This document shows, piece by piece, positions 49,101 to 62,842 of a stretch of 64,000 bases of DNA. The stretch's first letter is position 1, and each line of letters opens with the position of its first letter. Below the pieces are notes generated by a model, which saw nothing but the letters and a program-made list of their open reading frames with translations, had not been told where the DNA came from and searched no databases. The position numbers and the translations under genes were made by a program. This DNA is from Melanocharis versteri (taxonomy: Eukaryota; Chordata; Aves; Passeriformes; Melanocharitidae), in NCBI GenBank assembly GCA_013397845.1, contig VZTG01010177.1, positions 489,242-553,241 on the forward strand, given 5' to 3'.

Positions 49101-52100
49101 ATTAGACAGCTGATTCTACTCATTGCGCTGATAAGTTGTCATGTTAAATGGTAGAATTGTTTTGCTTGCTTCCTTCCTTGGGGGAAAAGGAATCTTAAAA
49201 TAAGACAGGGAAACACTGATTTTATGTATAAGCTCTATGAGTGTTTGTTATATGATAAATGAAAACAGTAGTGCTTGGCTTTTATGTGGTCCTTAACTTT
49301 ATCAGTAGTTTTGATAACAATGAGGTTTATCTATTAAGTGATTATAATAACATAATCCAAGTGTAGGCATAACCACAGGTGTAAATACCACAGTTAGAGT
49401 GAAAAGAACTGGGTGGGACAGAGGGAGGAAGGGAAATTTCAGAATTTTATCAGCAGTCTGTGTAATATTAAATACATCTGTATTCGATGTAATTGCGTGG
49501 CTGAATTTTGACTTCATAGCTCTAGAGCATACTATTCCCAGCAGGTTAAGAGAATTGTAGGTATAAGGAGTGCAACAAAGCAGCAGTAAGTTCTGTGTGG
49601 AACAGCAACATTGCTTGCAAGGCAGGCTTGTTTTTACAAAAATGCTATGAAACACTGAAGTCTTGGCTTTACAAATAGTTGTGGAGTGGGAAAATTTGTT
49701 AAAGATGTAAGGGTATATAGGGAAACTTGTACAGGCTGAACTTGCCATAGAATGATGAACAATTAACTCTTCCTATTATAGTTATGTTGTAGTACTGCTG
49801 CTATTATGGAATATCTGGTTGATGCACCTGAAACTTGTACAGTCTAGAAGAAAAATTTCTAGAGCTAGAACTAAAGCTGGAACTTCTATTTTTTGTCTTT
49901 AAAATCTTTACAGTTACTTTTATAACAATTAGCTAATTTTATTTTCAAAAGGGTACCACATACTGTTATTGGACTGTTTCAAATGTTAAAATTCTGCCTG
50001 AGTAGTATGCGTTTGAGTATGATAAGTGTTCCTACATTTTCCCAGGGCATGTGTGTTGTTCATAACTTTTTGAATACTGAGAAGTAAAATACAGATTTAC
50101 TGTTTTATGGAATAAGGAAATATTTTGGTTATTTTCTTTCAAGTATTTACTTCAGCAAAAAATGATGGAATGAATAATAGATATCAGAGGTGGAAAATAA
50201 ACTTATTAATCTGTAATTTGCACTTTCATGAGTATGGCATAAAAGTACCTTGTATATTTATCTGCTTTGCTACACTGTAAATTCCTGGCTGTTTCAGCTA
50301 CATACTTTTTAGCAGGTTTTTTTTATAGCCTAATAAATATCAACATCCAAAAGTTTTCCTTGGCATCCCATTTATTTTTATTCTAACCTCAGACTATTAT
50401 TTCTAATAATTGTTATGTCCTGAATAACACGTCATGTTTCTTTGTATATATCATACAGGAGTAATCCTTGTCTTCCATAATCATCTTATTTCTCTTTGTT
50501 CTCTAAGACAGATTGCTTCTTTAGGCTACTTCTTGAAACTTTTCTGTTTTTCTGATGACTAAAGAACTAAGTTTTAGCTTCATTCATTAATTAATGAAAC
50601 TCTGAGGAGCAAAAGGTACATACTGTATCTGTCCAGTAGTGCAATACGATCGTTACTGATGGAGACCTTTGGGGACTCAGGTGGGACGTGTACGTTATTT
50701 GGTGCTGGATGTACCCTGCTTGCATTTCAAGCTCTAGTTGTGAACTAGAAAGCTTTTGGAAGTGGTGTCCTATGTGAGGAGGATTTTCTCTTTGTGGATA
50801 TAACACTTATAAAAAAAAAAAATTGGAAATTGTGGACTGACAATAGTAATAATTTGTCCATGAATCATTGTGCTAATCAGATACATGCAGTTGTTTTGGA
50901 TGCTGGTACAATAGCATTTGTGGAAGAGTAGAATTTTTCATTGACAAAACTTGAACTTTTTCATAATTGTATGTGTCTTCTGGGAATTTTTTTTGCTATT
51001 TGAAAAACAGCTGTCTCCCCTAGCCTAGGTGCTTTGTAGAAGACTGAATGTTAGGGCTAAAGGAACTTTGGATCATGAGCTGTCCATTTACTGCAAGAAG
51101 GCAGATTTTTTTTCTGAATGAGCCCTTTACCTTAAACCTTTAAACAACCCTCAGCACATTAATAAGCTGAGCGAGAAGCTCCCTCCACAGGCTGCTCTCC
51201 TACCAATTTGACATGATTATTATGAAGTCATATAACCACATAACCATATAGCCTCACTTTCTTTTATTCTTAAATGTAAAGTCAAAATCTACATCACAAA
51301 ACTGAGAATATTTCATAGCATAAGAATTATTTTTTTTCTTCAGTTGATAAGTGCGATGACAAATATGTGAGTAAAGTGAATGGCCACCCTGCTTTTAGAA
51401 AGCAATTTTTAACAAAAAATATCTCTGTGTAAGTCTTTTACTCAGCTGTGAATATTGTAATACTCTATTAAAACCAAAAAGCATAACTGTTCCCTGAAAC
51501 AGTACACAAGATTTGCGATTACTTCGAGAAGTATTGATTTTAAAGTTCTTGAAGAGTGCCTGTAATCAGCATAGCTGATGACTTCCTAATTAGACTAGTC
51601 CTGTGAGAATTTGGCTCCCCATACAGTATGTTTATGAATCTAATCAACCAGGCAGTGAAAAAAACAATTACAGATACTATCTCTATTTTTTAACTCACAA
51701 AGGAGCAAGAATTGCAATACTGGAGCTCTTGCTTCTGTGATAATTAAAACATGGATCTGAGTGAATAGAAATAAAAAAATAAATAAAATAAAATACTGCT
51801 GTGAAGAAGTCAATTCACCACAAAATGAGGTCCTTGGCAGCTAATAGAAGCAAGAGAAGGACATAAGAAACTCTTGGACTGTGCCAAGACTGTGCCATAA
51901 AATCCAAGCTACTTGCTGGACTAGTGTGCATCAAATTCCATTTTTTTTCTTTGGGGATTTCTCAAGGCACATGTCATATATGAGAGTTTTTGGTTTTGTC
52001 ATGGCAGGTCGGTCAGTCTGTTGTCTAGATTAAAAGAGGAAAACAAGCATTGTCTAATATCAATTAATGTCTTTGGATTTGTCTTGTTTCTTGTTGGCAG

Positions 52101-52869
52101 TATGTGCTATGAATTTGTCTTTAGTTGTCCTTTGTGTATAAAGTGATTTGTAGTGGACATAGCTAGAAACAGTAGTTAGATTCAACATTACCCAGACTTT
52201 TATTTCTTCCATTTAGTTTTTCAATAGGTTAGTTGTTCATTCACCATCCGTTGATGACTTCTAAGATTTTGAGCTCCGTGCTTGCTATTCCAACTGTGCT
52301 GGCAATTGAACGGTGCATTGTATTCTGTGAACACCTCGCTATAGCAGTTGTGGATGTTAGTCTGCCTGATGACTAACATCTGTCTGTGGTTTAATTACTG
52401 CCTTTTCTTTCCTTAGGGAAGAGGTTTGTGCATGGGTTTTTTCTTGTCATTGATAGAAAAGACTTAGGTTTTGGTTTTGTGCTACGGTTACGTGGAAAGG
52501 TTGAGTTCATTAAATGCCTGTGAGAGAGTTCTGATGAGTCTAGGTAGGTCAGGAGCTAGAGGCTTTTGCAACTAGAAAACTTTGGTTTTGCACAAATAAA
52601 TCTATCCCACGGGGCAGGCTTTTGGGGTGGAATTGTCATGTTCTTTTATTCCAGACCTCTTTTACAGCCTTGTAGTTCTATTTAAGCTAGACCGCTCACT
52701 GATTGCCTAAAGCTGTGGACTGAAACCTGGCACTCAGGTTTCACTCAGCACTGAGCCAGGTACAGAGCAGAAGAGACAAAATTTACATTCTCACAGACAT
52801 CATTTACTTTGGTGTAAATAGCCATAATCCACTTATGAATCTTGCCTATGAGTGGTTTTCAATTTCTTT
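46191..52869. other. Unique AT-rich sequence, no gene recognised
   Basis: More than 6 kb without a recognisable repeat or exon. Frames of 105 codons (47490-47807, +) and 148 codons (49302-49748, minus) are the longest but have no domain, no coding-like bias and no good splice sites. A 16-bp palindrome lies at 50583. Poly-A/T runs are at 48787-48799 and 50812-50822. Confidence 0.5.
50583..50598. promoter_or_regulatory. 16-bp perfect palindrome TTCATTAATTAATGAA
   Basis: The palindrome contains back-to-back TAAT/ATTA cores, as in homeodomain dimer sites. No promoter context is visible. Confidence 0.25.
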
Positions 52870-52889
52870 TATATATATATATATATATA
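52870..52889. repeat. (TA)10 microsatellite
   Basis: Ten uninterrupted TA units, continuing imperfectly as AATATAAC. Short and likely polymorphic. Confidence 0.93.
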
Positions 52890-55800
52890 AATATAACTGA
52901 ATCAGTAGAAAGTAGAGCAGTAGGAATTGATGTCAGAAGGCCACCTGAGACTTTCAAAGCTGAAGGTACTTTTTACTTCTTTCCCTGATTTACATCTTTA
53001 GGTTTCCCTTTCGTTATTTAGCAGTGATTTTTGTGAGTGACTATTGGCAGTAGTGGGGCAGGTGTCCACCAGGCTTACTGGGTCTTTTGGGAAAGGCCCA
53101 CCAGAACATGAGTTGTGGTTGTATTAAACTCTTTCCCATATTTGAAGCAGTTTAGTAGTTACATGCTGTCATTCTTTTCCTTGATTACGTGAAAAGGACT
53201 TGGATAAAATAAGGATATTCCTCCTAACAGTTGGAGGGAGACTTCAGAGTTTGAAATAAGGTATCTGATATAATAAGACGTGTTGGAAAGTGGTTACTGT
53301 GAGCAAAAGTGTTTATGGTTAACTAAAAGATGCCTGATGGCAGCTCTAACAATTAGAGGTATTTTCTTAATTTGACAGGATCTACCGATATATGATGTTA
53401 GGCAAGATGCAGCCACAGGATCATGAAAACTGCATCCATAAGGGCATGACTCCCTGCCATGCTTGCTCTCTGGCCCCTTAACTGGACTCTGTCTTGGAGG
53501 GCAGTAGCATGTTTTTGTACACAGACTATATATACCTTTCTGATTGGCATTCTGGGTAGCTTTGCTTTAGTGCTAACTATGTTAGTAGGCTGTTTTTTTT
53601 GGGTTTTTTTGTTTTTTTTTTTATTTGCTGGATTTGGTTGTTCATTTTGTTTTCCTTCTCTGAAGGATCTAATTTTTTTTTCCTCTGAGGTTTTGCATCT
53701 CAGCAGGGACCTGGAAGATTATGATCATTTTCTTTCTCAATTCAGTTGCATTTCAAGTGAATTGTAATAGACGGACAATTTTCAGCCTCTACAGATGACG
53801 TGGAAAATATGCTTGATGATGTATCTTGGGGATATTTACTTAAGTGCAGAACAGTGATTGAGTTTTGAGATGATGAGCTTTGAGTTGCAGAGCTTGATGT
53901 CTGAAGTAATTAATGACAAAAAAATGGGATTCTTAAGTGTAGTTTAGCCAGCATGTAGTGCTTCAATGAGGCGGAGCGTATTGGAAGAATATGCGTAAGC
54001 AGCAGAGAACAAATGCTATTTAGACAGTGGAAAGGAATCTACAGAAATATGTTTCTCATATGAACTTTACCTCAAATCATTCCAAATTTGCACATCTGTA
54101 GAGATGTTATCTACCTAATCACTGAAGAATCTGCATAGGTGTGTGATGGGTGCTCTGTGCAGTTTGTCTGCAGTTTATTACCTGCTCTGTATCTGCGTGT
54201 GCTGAAAGGGATGTAGCTAGGGCATTGAAGAAGAGGGCTGCCTTCCTTCAGATGCTAAGAAATAGTCAGAGACTCAATCAGTGCTAGAAAGGCTTAAAAC
54301 AGGTGGTAAGATGGGCTTTTGAGAAGCAGGCAGGCTTCTGTGGGTTTAGTTTTTAAAGATGGTTAGAAAGGTCTTCTGGACAATTGAAAAAGAACTGCCT
54401 GGAATTTGCTACAAACCAGATCTTGCTGGCATTTCAGGCTTGGTCTGAGACCAGTACGAAGAAACTTGCAGTGCAGGGATGGGGGAAGGTGACTATGTGC
54501 AAAACTTTTCATTCTGCTTACCCTTTAAAACCAAATTCCTTATTCCAAGATTTTGTTCTTCATTCAAACTCATTTTCAAGAAAAAAGTGCTGCATCAGTT
54601 TATAAGAATTTATTGTAATTGATGACTTCAGCTTAAAGCAGTAGTGTGGGTAAATCCACTGAATGGATTTTGGATTCTGGCCAATTTGAGTGACCATTGC
54701 AGTGTGCTGCAACGTACTTACAGAAGAAGCAGAAGCAAGTGCCAGCCATTGTTTAAATTACGGAGCTTATCTTTTTTCCCTTTTTTTTTTTTTCCCCTTA
54801 AGATCTTAACACCCTTTTTCAGTTCTAGTGAAGCTCGCTTGGTCTTCAAGTCAGCTACTGGAAAAAATTTACTAACAAACTGATGATTGTATTTTCATGT
54901 TTTCAGTGGCCAAATAGTATCTTGAGTTAATGAAGTGTAGATTATCTCAATGTAGCAGTGGTTGAAATGCTGGTATTCCTTGAGTGTTTACTAGGAAAAA
55001 AAGTCTGAGAAGATGTACCTTGCTTGTGCATAAGTAAAATGGAGCTGAGTTTGGTTTTTTTCCTTTGTTTGTTTTTGTTCTTTTCCTGAGAAAGGTGAAA
55101 ATAAAAGTTTCAGCTAAAAATGCTTTTGGTCTTTTAACAGTTTTTTAATGAAGATTTTTCTTAACACTAGCCATTCACTTTAGGAATTTAAGGTACACAT
55201 ATTGTCTTGAAAAGTATGTTGCACAATTTTTCTAGAGCAATTATAGTACTGTGGTTTTGTTTAATTAATGTAAAGGCATAATAATGCACCCTCTCTAGCA
55301 GAGAAAAGAAGTTGTGCAGTGGAGATTTTGTGAATATAGTATACTGAATTATGGACTGAAAATGTTGAGTGAGACTGGTGTTGGTCAGACAGTGCCTTAA
55401 ATGTTTCTCCTGTTCCAGATTGAATTGCCTGAGTCATGAACTTAAATGTGCTACAACTTTAGGACAATATTTTCATTACATTGCATGTTAGATATGCAGG
55501 AAGTGCAGTTGTGCTTCCCTCAGCTTGTTAAGTAAGACTGTCAGTTTAGCAAAGAGGCACACTAGGATAGGCAGTCACCTAAATGCTACTTCTGGGTGGC
55601 ACCATCATGGATTGCAAATCTTATTTCCACTTTGCAGAAATCATAGTACAGAAATGAAAGGCTGTGTTATGACACCTCTCCGTCTTACTTCTAAGTCATC
55701 CCCAGTGTATTTTATTGTCATAAGGAAACAAGCACCAGATTCTCTGTGATCTAGTGAAGTTCATGCACCCTGTCACTGGTTATGTATCTTTCACCCTGTG

Positions 55801-56887
55801 TTATACTTTCTTTTGTTTTCTCCAGATGTAGATTCATAACCAGTTCTAACTCAGTAATGCCTCAAAATACCTTCTGCTTTTACTTCCTTCCGTGATTTTA
55901 GTAAAAGGATCATTTGAGCAGCCTCCTGGTAACTCGGCTTGGAAGACACCTAGGTTTAAATGAACTCAGCATAAAAACAATAAGCTAGTGATGATTTTAA
56001 TTGACAAAAAAATTCTAGCTGGATTCGTAGGTGGGAAAAATTGTTTCAGGAAGAGGTAGAATGGCTCCCTGTTGCTGTGTTAGGAATGAAGGTCAGTAAT
56101 AGACAACATTTGGGGGCAGGAAGGTATGTGTAGTACTTCTTCCTCATGACAGCTTGCTGGATATCACTTGACAGCTAAGTACTATGAATTCTCAAATTCA
56201 TGAGCTGAGAGAACTGACTTTTCTTCAATTAAATATTAATTTAAATGATAGATTAATATTCCATTCACAAAGCATTGAAATAGAACATAAAAGAAGGTTA
56301 TGGATGAGTTGACATAACATTTAAATTGTAGAACGGTCGTCCCGTAAGTAGGAAATGCAAGATGAGAGATACAGCTCACTTCATAGAGAATTTCAAATTC
56401 TGAGAATTTTTTTCATATTTTGAGTGATATGCAATGCCTGTTTTGTACAGTGAGTGAGGATGGCAGGGATTGAGATTTATTAATGGCAAAATCTATGAGG
56501 ACTTGGAAAACAGATGGTACTTTGAAAAATCTACACAATGAAATCCGAGTGTTCCCATTATGAAAAAATTATAGTGTAAGGCAATTGAAAAAAAAATCAC
56601 AGACTACTCATTCCTATAAATAATTTTTCCTAGTTTATTTGTTTATTTTAAGATTATTATTTTACAGCTAACTGAGCACTAATGTTGCTGATGAATATAA
56701 GAATAATTACTTTCAAAGCAACAGGCAGACATAAGGAGAATGTAGTGGTTCAGTTGCTCATGAAGTTGACTCTATGCAAGAACATAGTGGACCATAACAA
56801 AACACTGCGTAGATGCTTTAATTCTCAGTGTAGGTGAGAAGCCTCACCTGGGTTCCCTATTTTAAAACAAGATGTGTTCATTCTTCA
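52890..56887. other. Unique AT-rich sequence, no gene recognised
   Basis: A T/G-rich low-complexity tract (53592-53635) and a T-run (54781-54794) are the only repeats seen. A 102-codon + strand frame at 53459-53767 depends on the T-rich tract. No transposon or exon was recognised. Confidence 0.5.
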
Positions 56888-57895
56888 GAGAATCACAGAG
56901 TAGGTGAGGTTGGGAGGGACCTCTGGAGATTGTCCAGCACAACTTCCCTGCTTACAGCAGGGGGACATTTAGTAGGCTGCACAGGGCTGTATCAAATCAT
57001 TTTTTGAGCTTATTCAAGGATGAAGACTCTGCAATCAACCTTGGTGACATTTTCCAATGTTTGCCCAATCTGAGAATAAGAAAGGCTTTCCTGATGTTTG
57101 ACTGCAATTTCCTGTACTGCGGTTTGTGTTCGTTTCCCTCTGTCCTGTGACTGGACACCATTGGCAAATGCCAGTCTCTCTCTTCCTTTTATGCATCTCA
57201 TTAAGTATTTCTAAACATGGATAAGATCCCCTTGAGGTTTCTCTTCACCGTGCTGAATGCCTTCATCTCTCTCAGCTTCTCATAAAAAAGATGCTTTTGT
57301 CCCTTAATCATCTTTGTTGCCCTTCATTGAACTTCCTTCACTGTGCTCTCTTGTACTGGGGAGCTCGGGGCTGGAGTCAGCCCTCCAGATGTTTCTCACT
57401 AGTACTGAACAGAGGGAAAGAAGCACCACTTTTGACCTCCTGGAGAGGTCAAGTTGCTGTGAGCCTTCTTTGCTGTGATGGCACACTGCTGCCTTGTGGT
57501 CAGCTTGTCTACCAGGACCGTCAGGTCCCACTTGGCAAAGCTGCCTCCCTGCAATTTGGCCCCGAGCCCATAGTGGTGCCTGGTGTTCCTCTACAGGAAC
57601 AGGACTTTGCACTTCCCCTTTGTTGCATTTCATGTCTTTTGCTCTTTTCTCAGCCTGTCAGGGTTCCTCTTAATAGCAACACAACCCTCTGATGTACCAA
57701 TTGCTTCTGGTTTTGCACTGTCTGTGAACTTGCTGAAGGTGCACTGTCTCACCTTGCAAGTTATTGATTGAGGTATTGAACAATACTGGCTCTCATATTG
57801 ACTCCTGGGGTGTGTCTTTGATGACTGGCCTACAGCTGGACTTGACCTGATCCACAATGATTTGAGCTCATCACTGTGCAGAGTTTTCATTGTTG
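56888..57895 (-). mobile_element. CR1 LINE, longest copy, antisense
   Basis: About 1 kb of antisense CR1: the tail complement AGAATCACAGAGTAGGTGAG, then GGTTGGGAGGGACCTCTGGA near 56909, TACAGCAGGGGGACATTTAG near 56954, AAGAAAGGCTTTCCTGATG near 57078, GATAAGATCCCCTTGAGG near 57220, TGGCACACTGCTGCCTTGTG near 57479, TACAGGAACAGGACTTTGCA near 57592, TGTGAACTTGCTGAAGGTGC near 57722, and ATTGACTCCTGGGGTGTG near 57799. Open frames of 109 (minus) and 133 (+) codons lie inside it and do not correspond to CR1 proteins. The copy is old and stops before any recognisable reverse transcriptase region. Confidence 0.94.
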
Positions 57896-58017
57896 ATCAC
57901 TCTTGATTTTAGATGGAAAACTTGATTAATACTAGCTGTTAGTGTGAGCAAGGATTATTAAGTACACATGGAAATGCAGTAGTCTGTGCATAGACACCAA
58001 AATATTTTGCAGGAGAC

Positions 58018-58063
58018 AATAATTAACATTGTGTTAATAATTAACATTAGTGTTAACATAATT
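58018..58063. promoter_or_regulatory. 18-base direct repeat holding a perfect HNF1-type site
   Basis: AATAATTAACATT occurs at 58018 and again at 58036. The junction of the units makes GTTAATAATTAAC (58033-58045), an exact match to the HNF1 consensus GTTAATNATTAAC. A further GTTAAC follows near 58052. Activity is not shown. Confidence 0.35.
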
Positions 58064-60474
58064 CAGCTGAAAAGCCAATCAACAAGTACAGAAATCTGGC
58101 TTCCTTATTTCTGAGGCTCATGGGGAGCCTGAACATCTGCTTCATCTGGCTCTAGGTAATCCACTGATCTTCCAGTGTCCTCTTGTTTTCATGCCAGGCC
58201 AGGGTGGAAAGACAAGAACCTTCTAATTGCTCTGTCTACTTGAGCAAACCTGAAATCAGCAGAGTTAGTGTCATCAGAAGAGTAACTTAAAAAAATTTGG
58301 CCACATATAAGTGAGAAAGATGCCAAACATACCAGCTGGGGAAATAAATGCATCTATGGCAAGGTGCTGGACTGTCACAGATGGCTTTTAGTCATTGTTA
58401 TTCTAAGGTTAAAACCAATGCGGAATCTTCAAGTATGTTCATATAAGAGTGCAGTTTTGTGAGATAAGGAACAGGGTGATGCTGCTTTGCATATGAAAGA
58501 TCACAGGATGAATATGAAAATAACCTTCTCTCACATTTGATCCTTAGTGTTAACTGTTGAGCTAGAGATGCTCTGCGACAAAAATTCTGATTTACAAGTT
58601 TTATATATGCTAATAAGTGGAGGGATATGATGTTTTCATAACTCCATTATGTCCCTTTCCCTGTTAGCATCATATTCATGTAATTCAGATGGATTCTTGT
58701 CTTCTCATGATGTTCTCTTTTGATTTAGGATGTAGGAAAGACAAAAGTTGTGTGGCATGTAAGGCATCTGATCTAACAGAATAGAACAAACCGAATGGGA
58801 TGTAGTTTATTATAACTTATTAAAAGAAAGTATTTCAAGTTATTCAATCTTTGCCTTATATTTTTTGTGACAATCACATATTTGGAAGTTAGGACAGTTT
58901 CTATAATTGTGTGTGCTTTTCATCTGCAGGAAAAGTAGGGAGAAGGGTTTTTCTTTGGAAACTTCCAGCAGGGTCCAAGGATCCAACACTGCATTTAGTA
59001 AATGTAGATTCATTTCTAGTTTCAAAAAGTTCTGCTTCTTGGATAGATGCAATGTGTACCTGAATTTTATGTGTCAGTCGATAGACAGTAATCTGTATTA
59101 CATTAAAGATTTCAAACACAGCACAGAATTCCTCCAAGCAGAGTTCTTTATATTCCCTATTCCTTAAGGGGTAAGCTGTGGGACCTCATCCAGAAATCCA
59201 ATATATCTACTTCTGTTTATTATGAGACTGTAGTTAAGTGACTTATCTGTTATGGCCAAGACACCTGACTTACAGATTGTCATCACTATGGCTTGTTTTT
59301 GCCATCTGTCAAGCTCAGGAGAATGGTTTCTGATTGTGTGTTTTGTGCTCATGGTAGCTGTGATGAAACTATCTATGAAAGGTCAATCTGTAAATGCTGT
59401 TGGACTTGTGTCCTGCTTACTAACTTGTGGTTTAGGAATTTTTAAGGATTTTTCTTTGTTATTTTTGGAATTTGGAAAGAGGAAACCTGATTCCACTTGG
59501 GTCACCTTCCTTATTTAAAACTGTTTGAATCATAGTGAAAGCTGCATGTTGAAATTCTTAGAATATATTTAATGAGTTTTGCCATGGTTCCAGTTCCTAT
59601 ACCTTCATAAGCTTCCTATGTTCTCATTGAGACTGAAAGTTTGTTGTTCAGCAAATAAAATATCCAGTCTTCAAAAAGAGACATTTGTTTGAATGTGCCT
59701 TGGCACCTGCCAATTTTTTAGTGAAAATTCATGGCAAAATTTCTGCACAAATCTTGAAATATTTTGCGAACTTCGAGCCTTTGGGGATTTATTGAATGTG
59801 AGATCACCACTCACAGTGTGGTCATGTAAAGTGGTAACTGTGGCAACTGCAGAATACTGGAATGGAGAGTAAGCAGGGAGGTTTATGTGAAGGAATCCTT
59901 GGACATAGAAAACATCCTTTCAAATGAAGATGATATCTGGGCATTTTTTTGGTGTGAAGTTCTTTTGTTTTCTAATGCCAAGCAAAATTAAACCTTTGAT
60001 GACTAGTCCTCTTCCAAGTTCATTTTAATTGGTACTTCAGGTTTTAAAGAGAGGTTTAGCTTGTATTCCCTCATAATTTAAAACTTGTGGATTATTCTTA
60101 GGGCTTTAAAGGCATTAACACCTTAGAATTAAATCCAGGAAAAACCAAAGCTATGAAAATGTGTGGCCTAAAATTTTGGTGTCTCTCTTAGTTTAATGAG
60201 AAAAAGAAAGAACAATAGCTTTTGAATTTTGACAATAATTTTATTGAATAACTGTAGGTGAATGTTAAAGTTACTTGAACAGGCATGTACATAGACAATG
60301 CTGTGCAGTATTTTGATTTAAAGCCTGTGGGAACAGAAAATTGGTGTTTTTCAAGGCATTCTGAGCTGTGTTACTTGCAAAAGCTCTCATTGGATTCTGC
60401 AACACTTGCAAGTCTGTTGGGAGCACCTACACCTCTTTACACTGTATGAAATCTCTGGCTTTTCTGATTTGTTG

Positions 60475-60537
60475 TGGTTGGATTTTTAGTTTGGTTGGGT
60501 TTTGGTTTGGTTTGAGTTGGGGTTGTTTTTTTTTGTA
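60475..60537 (+). repeat. G/T-rich low-complexity tract
   Basis: Irregular GGTT/GTTTT units ending in a T9 run, of the same kind as the tract at 45991. Confidence 0.75.
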
Positions 60538-62827
60538 ATTCTGTTTTTCTGAATACTGTTCAGGGCTGGATGTGATTCTTGTGATTTTTACCATCAGTGC
60601 TGCTTCCTGTTGTGAGTTTTTTGCATCAGGAAGACTGGGTGGAAAAAGGAAAGAACCTGTATATCTTGCTCTCTTCTCCTAAGATGGCAGTTCACAGGGT
60701 ATTCTATCAATATGTGTAGAAGTACTTTGTTCTGTTGCCGGATTGAATGAAATTGTGCGGTCACTGCTAATGACAAAAGGTGTCTTTTCAAAATGTTCTG
60801 TTAACAGCATCCCTGCCTTCCTCGATATGCTTACAGTGTTTGGAAGTAAAGGTGAGCCTCTGTCAGTTCTTGTTTGAAAGGCAGAACCAGGAGTACTTGG
60901 AAAGAAGCGTTTTGTGCATCTTTCTTTGAGAGCTGAACTTTCAGAAACTGTTAGTGTGTTTTACACTGTGGCTTCTAAACTGTTCTGTCATTCTGATTTA
61001 GACCAGGGCCAAGCTGATGATCACAGAATCATTGGGCAAGTCAGGTGTAGGAGCTATGATGACTTGACTTTGTCCTTTGCTGTAGTGACCGAGAAAGCAT
61101 GACCTTTCATCCTCTCTTGTGGCATCCTTGTCATTAAATATACATAGGGTGAAGTCTTCGCCCTACTGAAGGCTATGGCAGTTTTGCTGCTAACTTCAGT
61201 GAAGTCAGGACTTTACAAGTTGTGTATTATAGGGATAAAGAAGAGGGTTTAGATTCAGGTAACTCATGATTTTTATTTTTTTATTCTAATGAATGCAAGT
61301 ATGAGTTCATTTTATAATTTTTGTGGTCTCTTAAAAACAATCCTGCAGCCTTTCTTTACCCTATATGACCACAGCCTTGCCATTCTGTCTTGTTGCTTTT
61401 TACAAGAAGGGTGATAGCAGGATAAGGAACTAGAAAGTGGAAATAAAATACCAGTATGGATTAATTTTCTCTTATTAGGGGATATCCTCCCTTCCCCCAG
61501 CCCAAATATGCACACTTCTTGCCATGGCAGATATTTTACCTTTGACTCATGTTTGATTCTAGTATAACGCAGAAGCAAATGGAATTTGAAAAATCAGCCG
61601 AGATTGAACTAACAGTAAAATAGCTGAGGAGGCGATGAACATTTTCAGTTAATGAATATGGTATCCAGCACAAAGACTCTAGGAATTTATTTTTAAATTA
61701 ATGCTTAGTGGAATATATTCCTACACTTTCAGATTCCAGCTGTGGAATATATACCAATTACTTGCAAAATATGTGCCTCCTTCTAGTTACCAAGTGTACC
61801 TTCTTGTAATTAGGGTTCAAGCAAACAGTGGCCAGGGCATTAGCTTAGTTTATGTATAACCAGTGTCAGGACTGAGCTGGCATTTGAAGCTGTTTAGTGC
61901 TGTTGTGACTAAAACCAACATCCAAATAGGATACAGGATAGAGCTTATCCTACTCTTCTGAAATATCTGCCATGTTTCAAAGTTGTCTATATGGAATAAG
62001 AGTCCAGGATTTTCCATTTCCTGTTTACAAAATCCTTGTCTAATAGAGAGCTGACAGATTATTTGTAGTCTGTCTGTACTGTCACACAACAGATACTGTA
62101 GGAAGAAAGGTGATTTTTATCTTTTGTGTGGCCTTATCCAAATCACAGTGCAAATCCTGGTCTCCCTTTCTAATACCTGCAGCCTAGTCTGCTGTCAGAA
62201 AGGGAGTGAGATGGCACGGCTGAAAGCTCATCTGTTGTGCTGTTTCGCTGATGCCCAACCAGCAGCACTGACGGACTTAATGCAAATGAGAGCTAGTTTT
62301 GCTCAGAGATCTAGTTTGAGGTAGTAGTGTGTAATTCCTGATGGTAACCTAGTTTTAAAATTAATTTTGAACTTATCTTTTGATGTCCTTTTAACCTTTT
62401 GGTTTCTTTTGCTCTTATGTATAAAGCATAGATATGCAGAAATCGCTTTTAAAAGAAATGCTTGTCGCTAACAATCTTTTTCTTAATCACAATTTTTTTT
62501 AATCTTTGGCTTTGATTGTGGTAGTATTGAATCCCAGATTGAAACCAGCTAATGGATTTTGCAGAGAAAAGGCATAGTTACTATGGCTACACAGCACCCT
62601 GAAAGCTTGAAAGGACAAAGCATAAATGAACACGGTCCTGGCTGCTTAGCCATTTGCAGAATAGATTGTAATAACTTAAAATCTTTATAGCCTTTCAGAT
62701 TGTCATAAAAAGCAGGATGTTAGCCCTGTAAGAATTCCTATTTTATTTTTAGATTAAATCATAATTTTGAAATAGTATATTTCAAAAATATTTTTCAAAA
62801 CATGCTCTGCTTATAGCCAGTTCATCT

Positions 62828-62842
62828 CACGTGTATCACGTG
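62828..62842. promoter_or_regulatory. Double E-box, TCACGTG twice
   Basis: CACGTG occurs at 62828-62833 and 62837-62842, both preceded by T, starts nine bases apart. Two CpG-containing E-boxes this close are uncommon in AT-rich DNA. bHLH-zip factors such as USF, MAX or MITF/TFE recognise this core. Confidence 0.3.

Noticed and set aside
49302..49748. 148-codon minus-strand frame
   Set aside because: No recognisable motif and no convincing splice sites. Among thousands of frames at this AT content, frames near this length are not surprising. A protein search would settle it.
57291..57692. 133-codon + strand open frame
   Set aside because: It lies wholly inside the antisense CR1 copy at 56888-57895 and does not correspond to a CR1 protein.
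58901..59167. Overlapping frames of 78-86 codons on both strands with an acceptor-like CATCTGCAG
   Set aside because: The best frame has no good donor before its stop and the translation is unrecognised; opposite-strand frames are equally plausible.
61018..61060. CR1-tip-like ATCACAGAATCATTGGGCAA
   Set aside because: Only about 20 bases resemble the tail complement and the following sequence does not continue as CR1.
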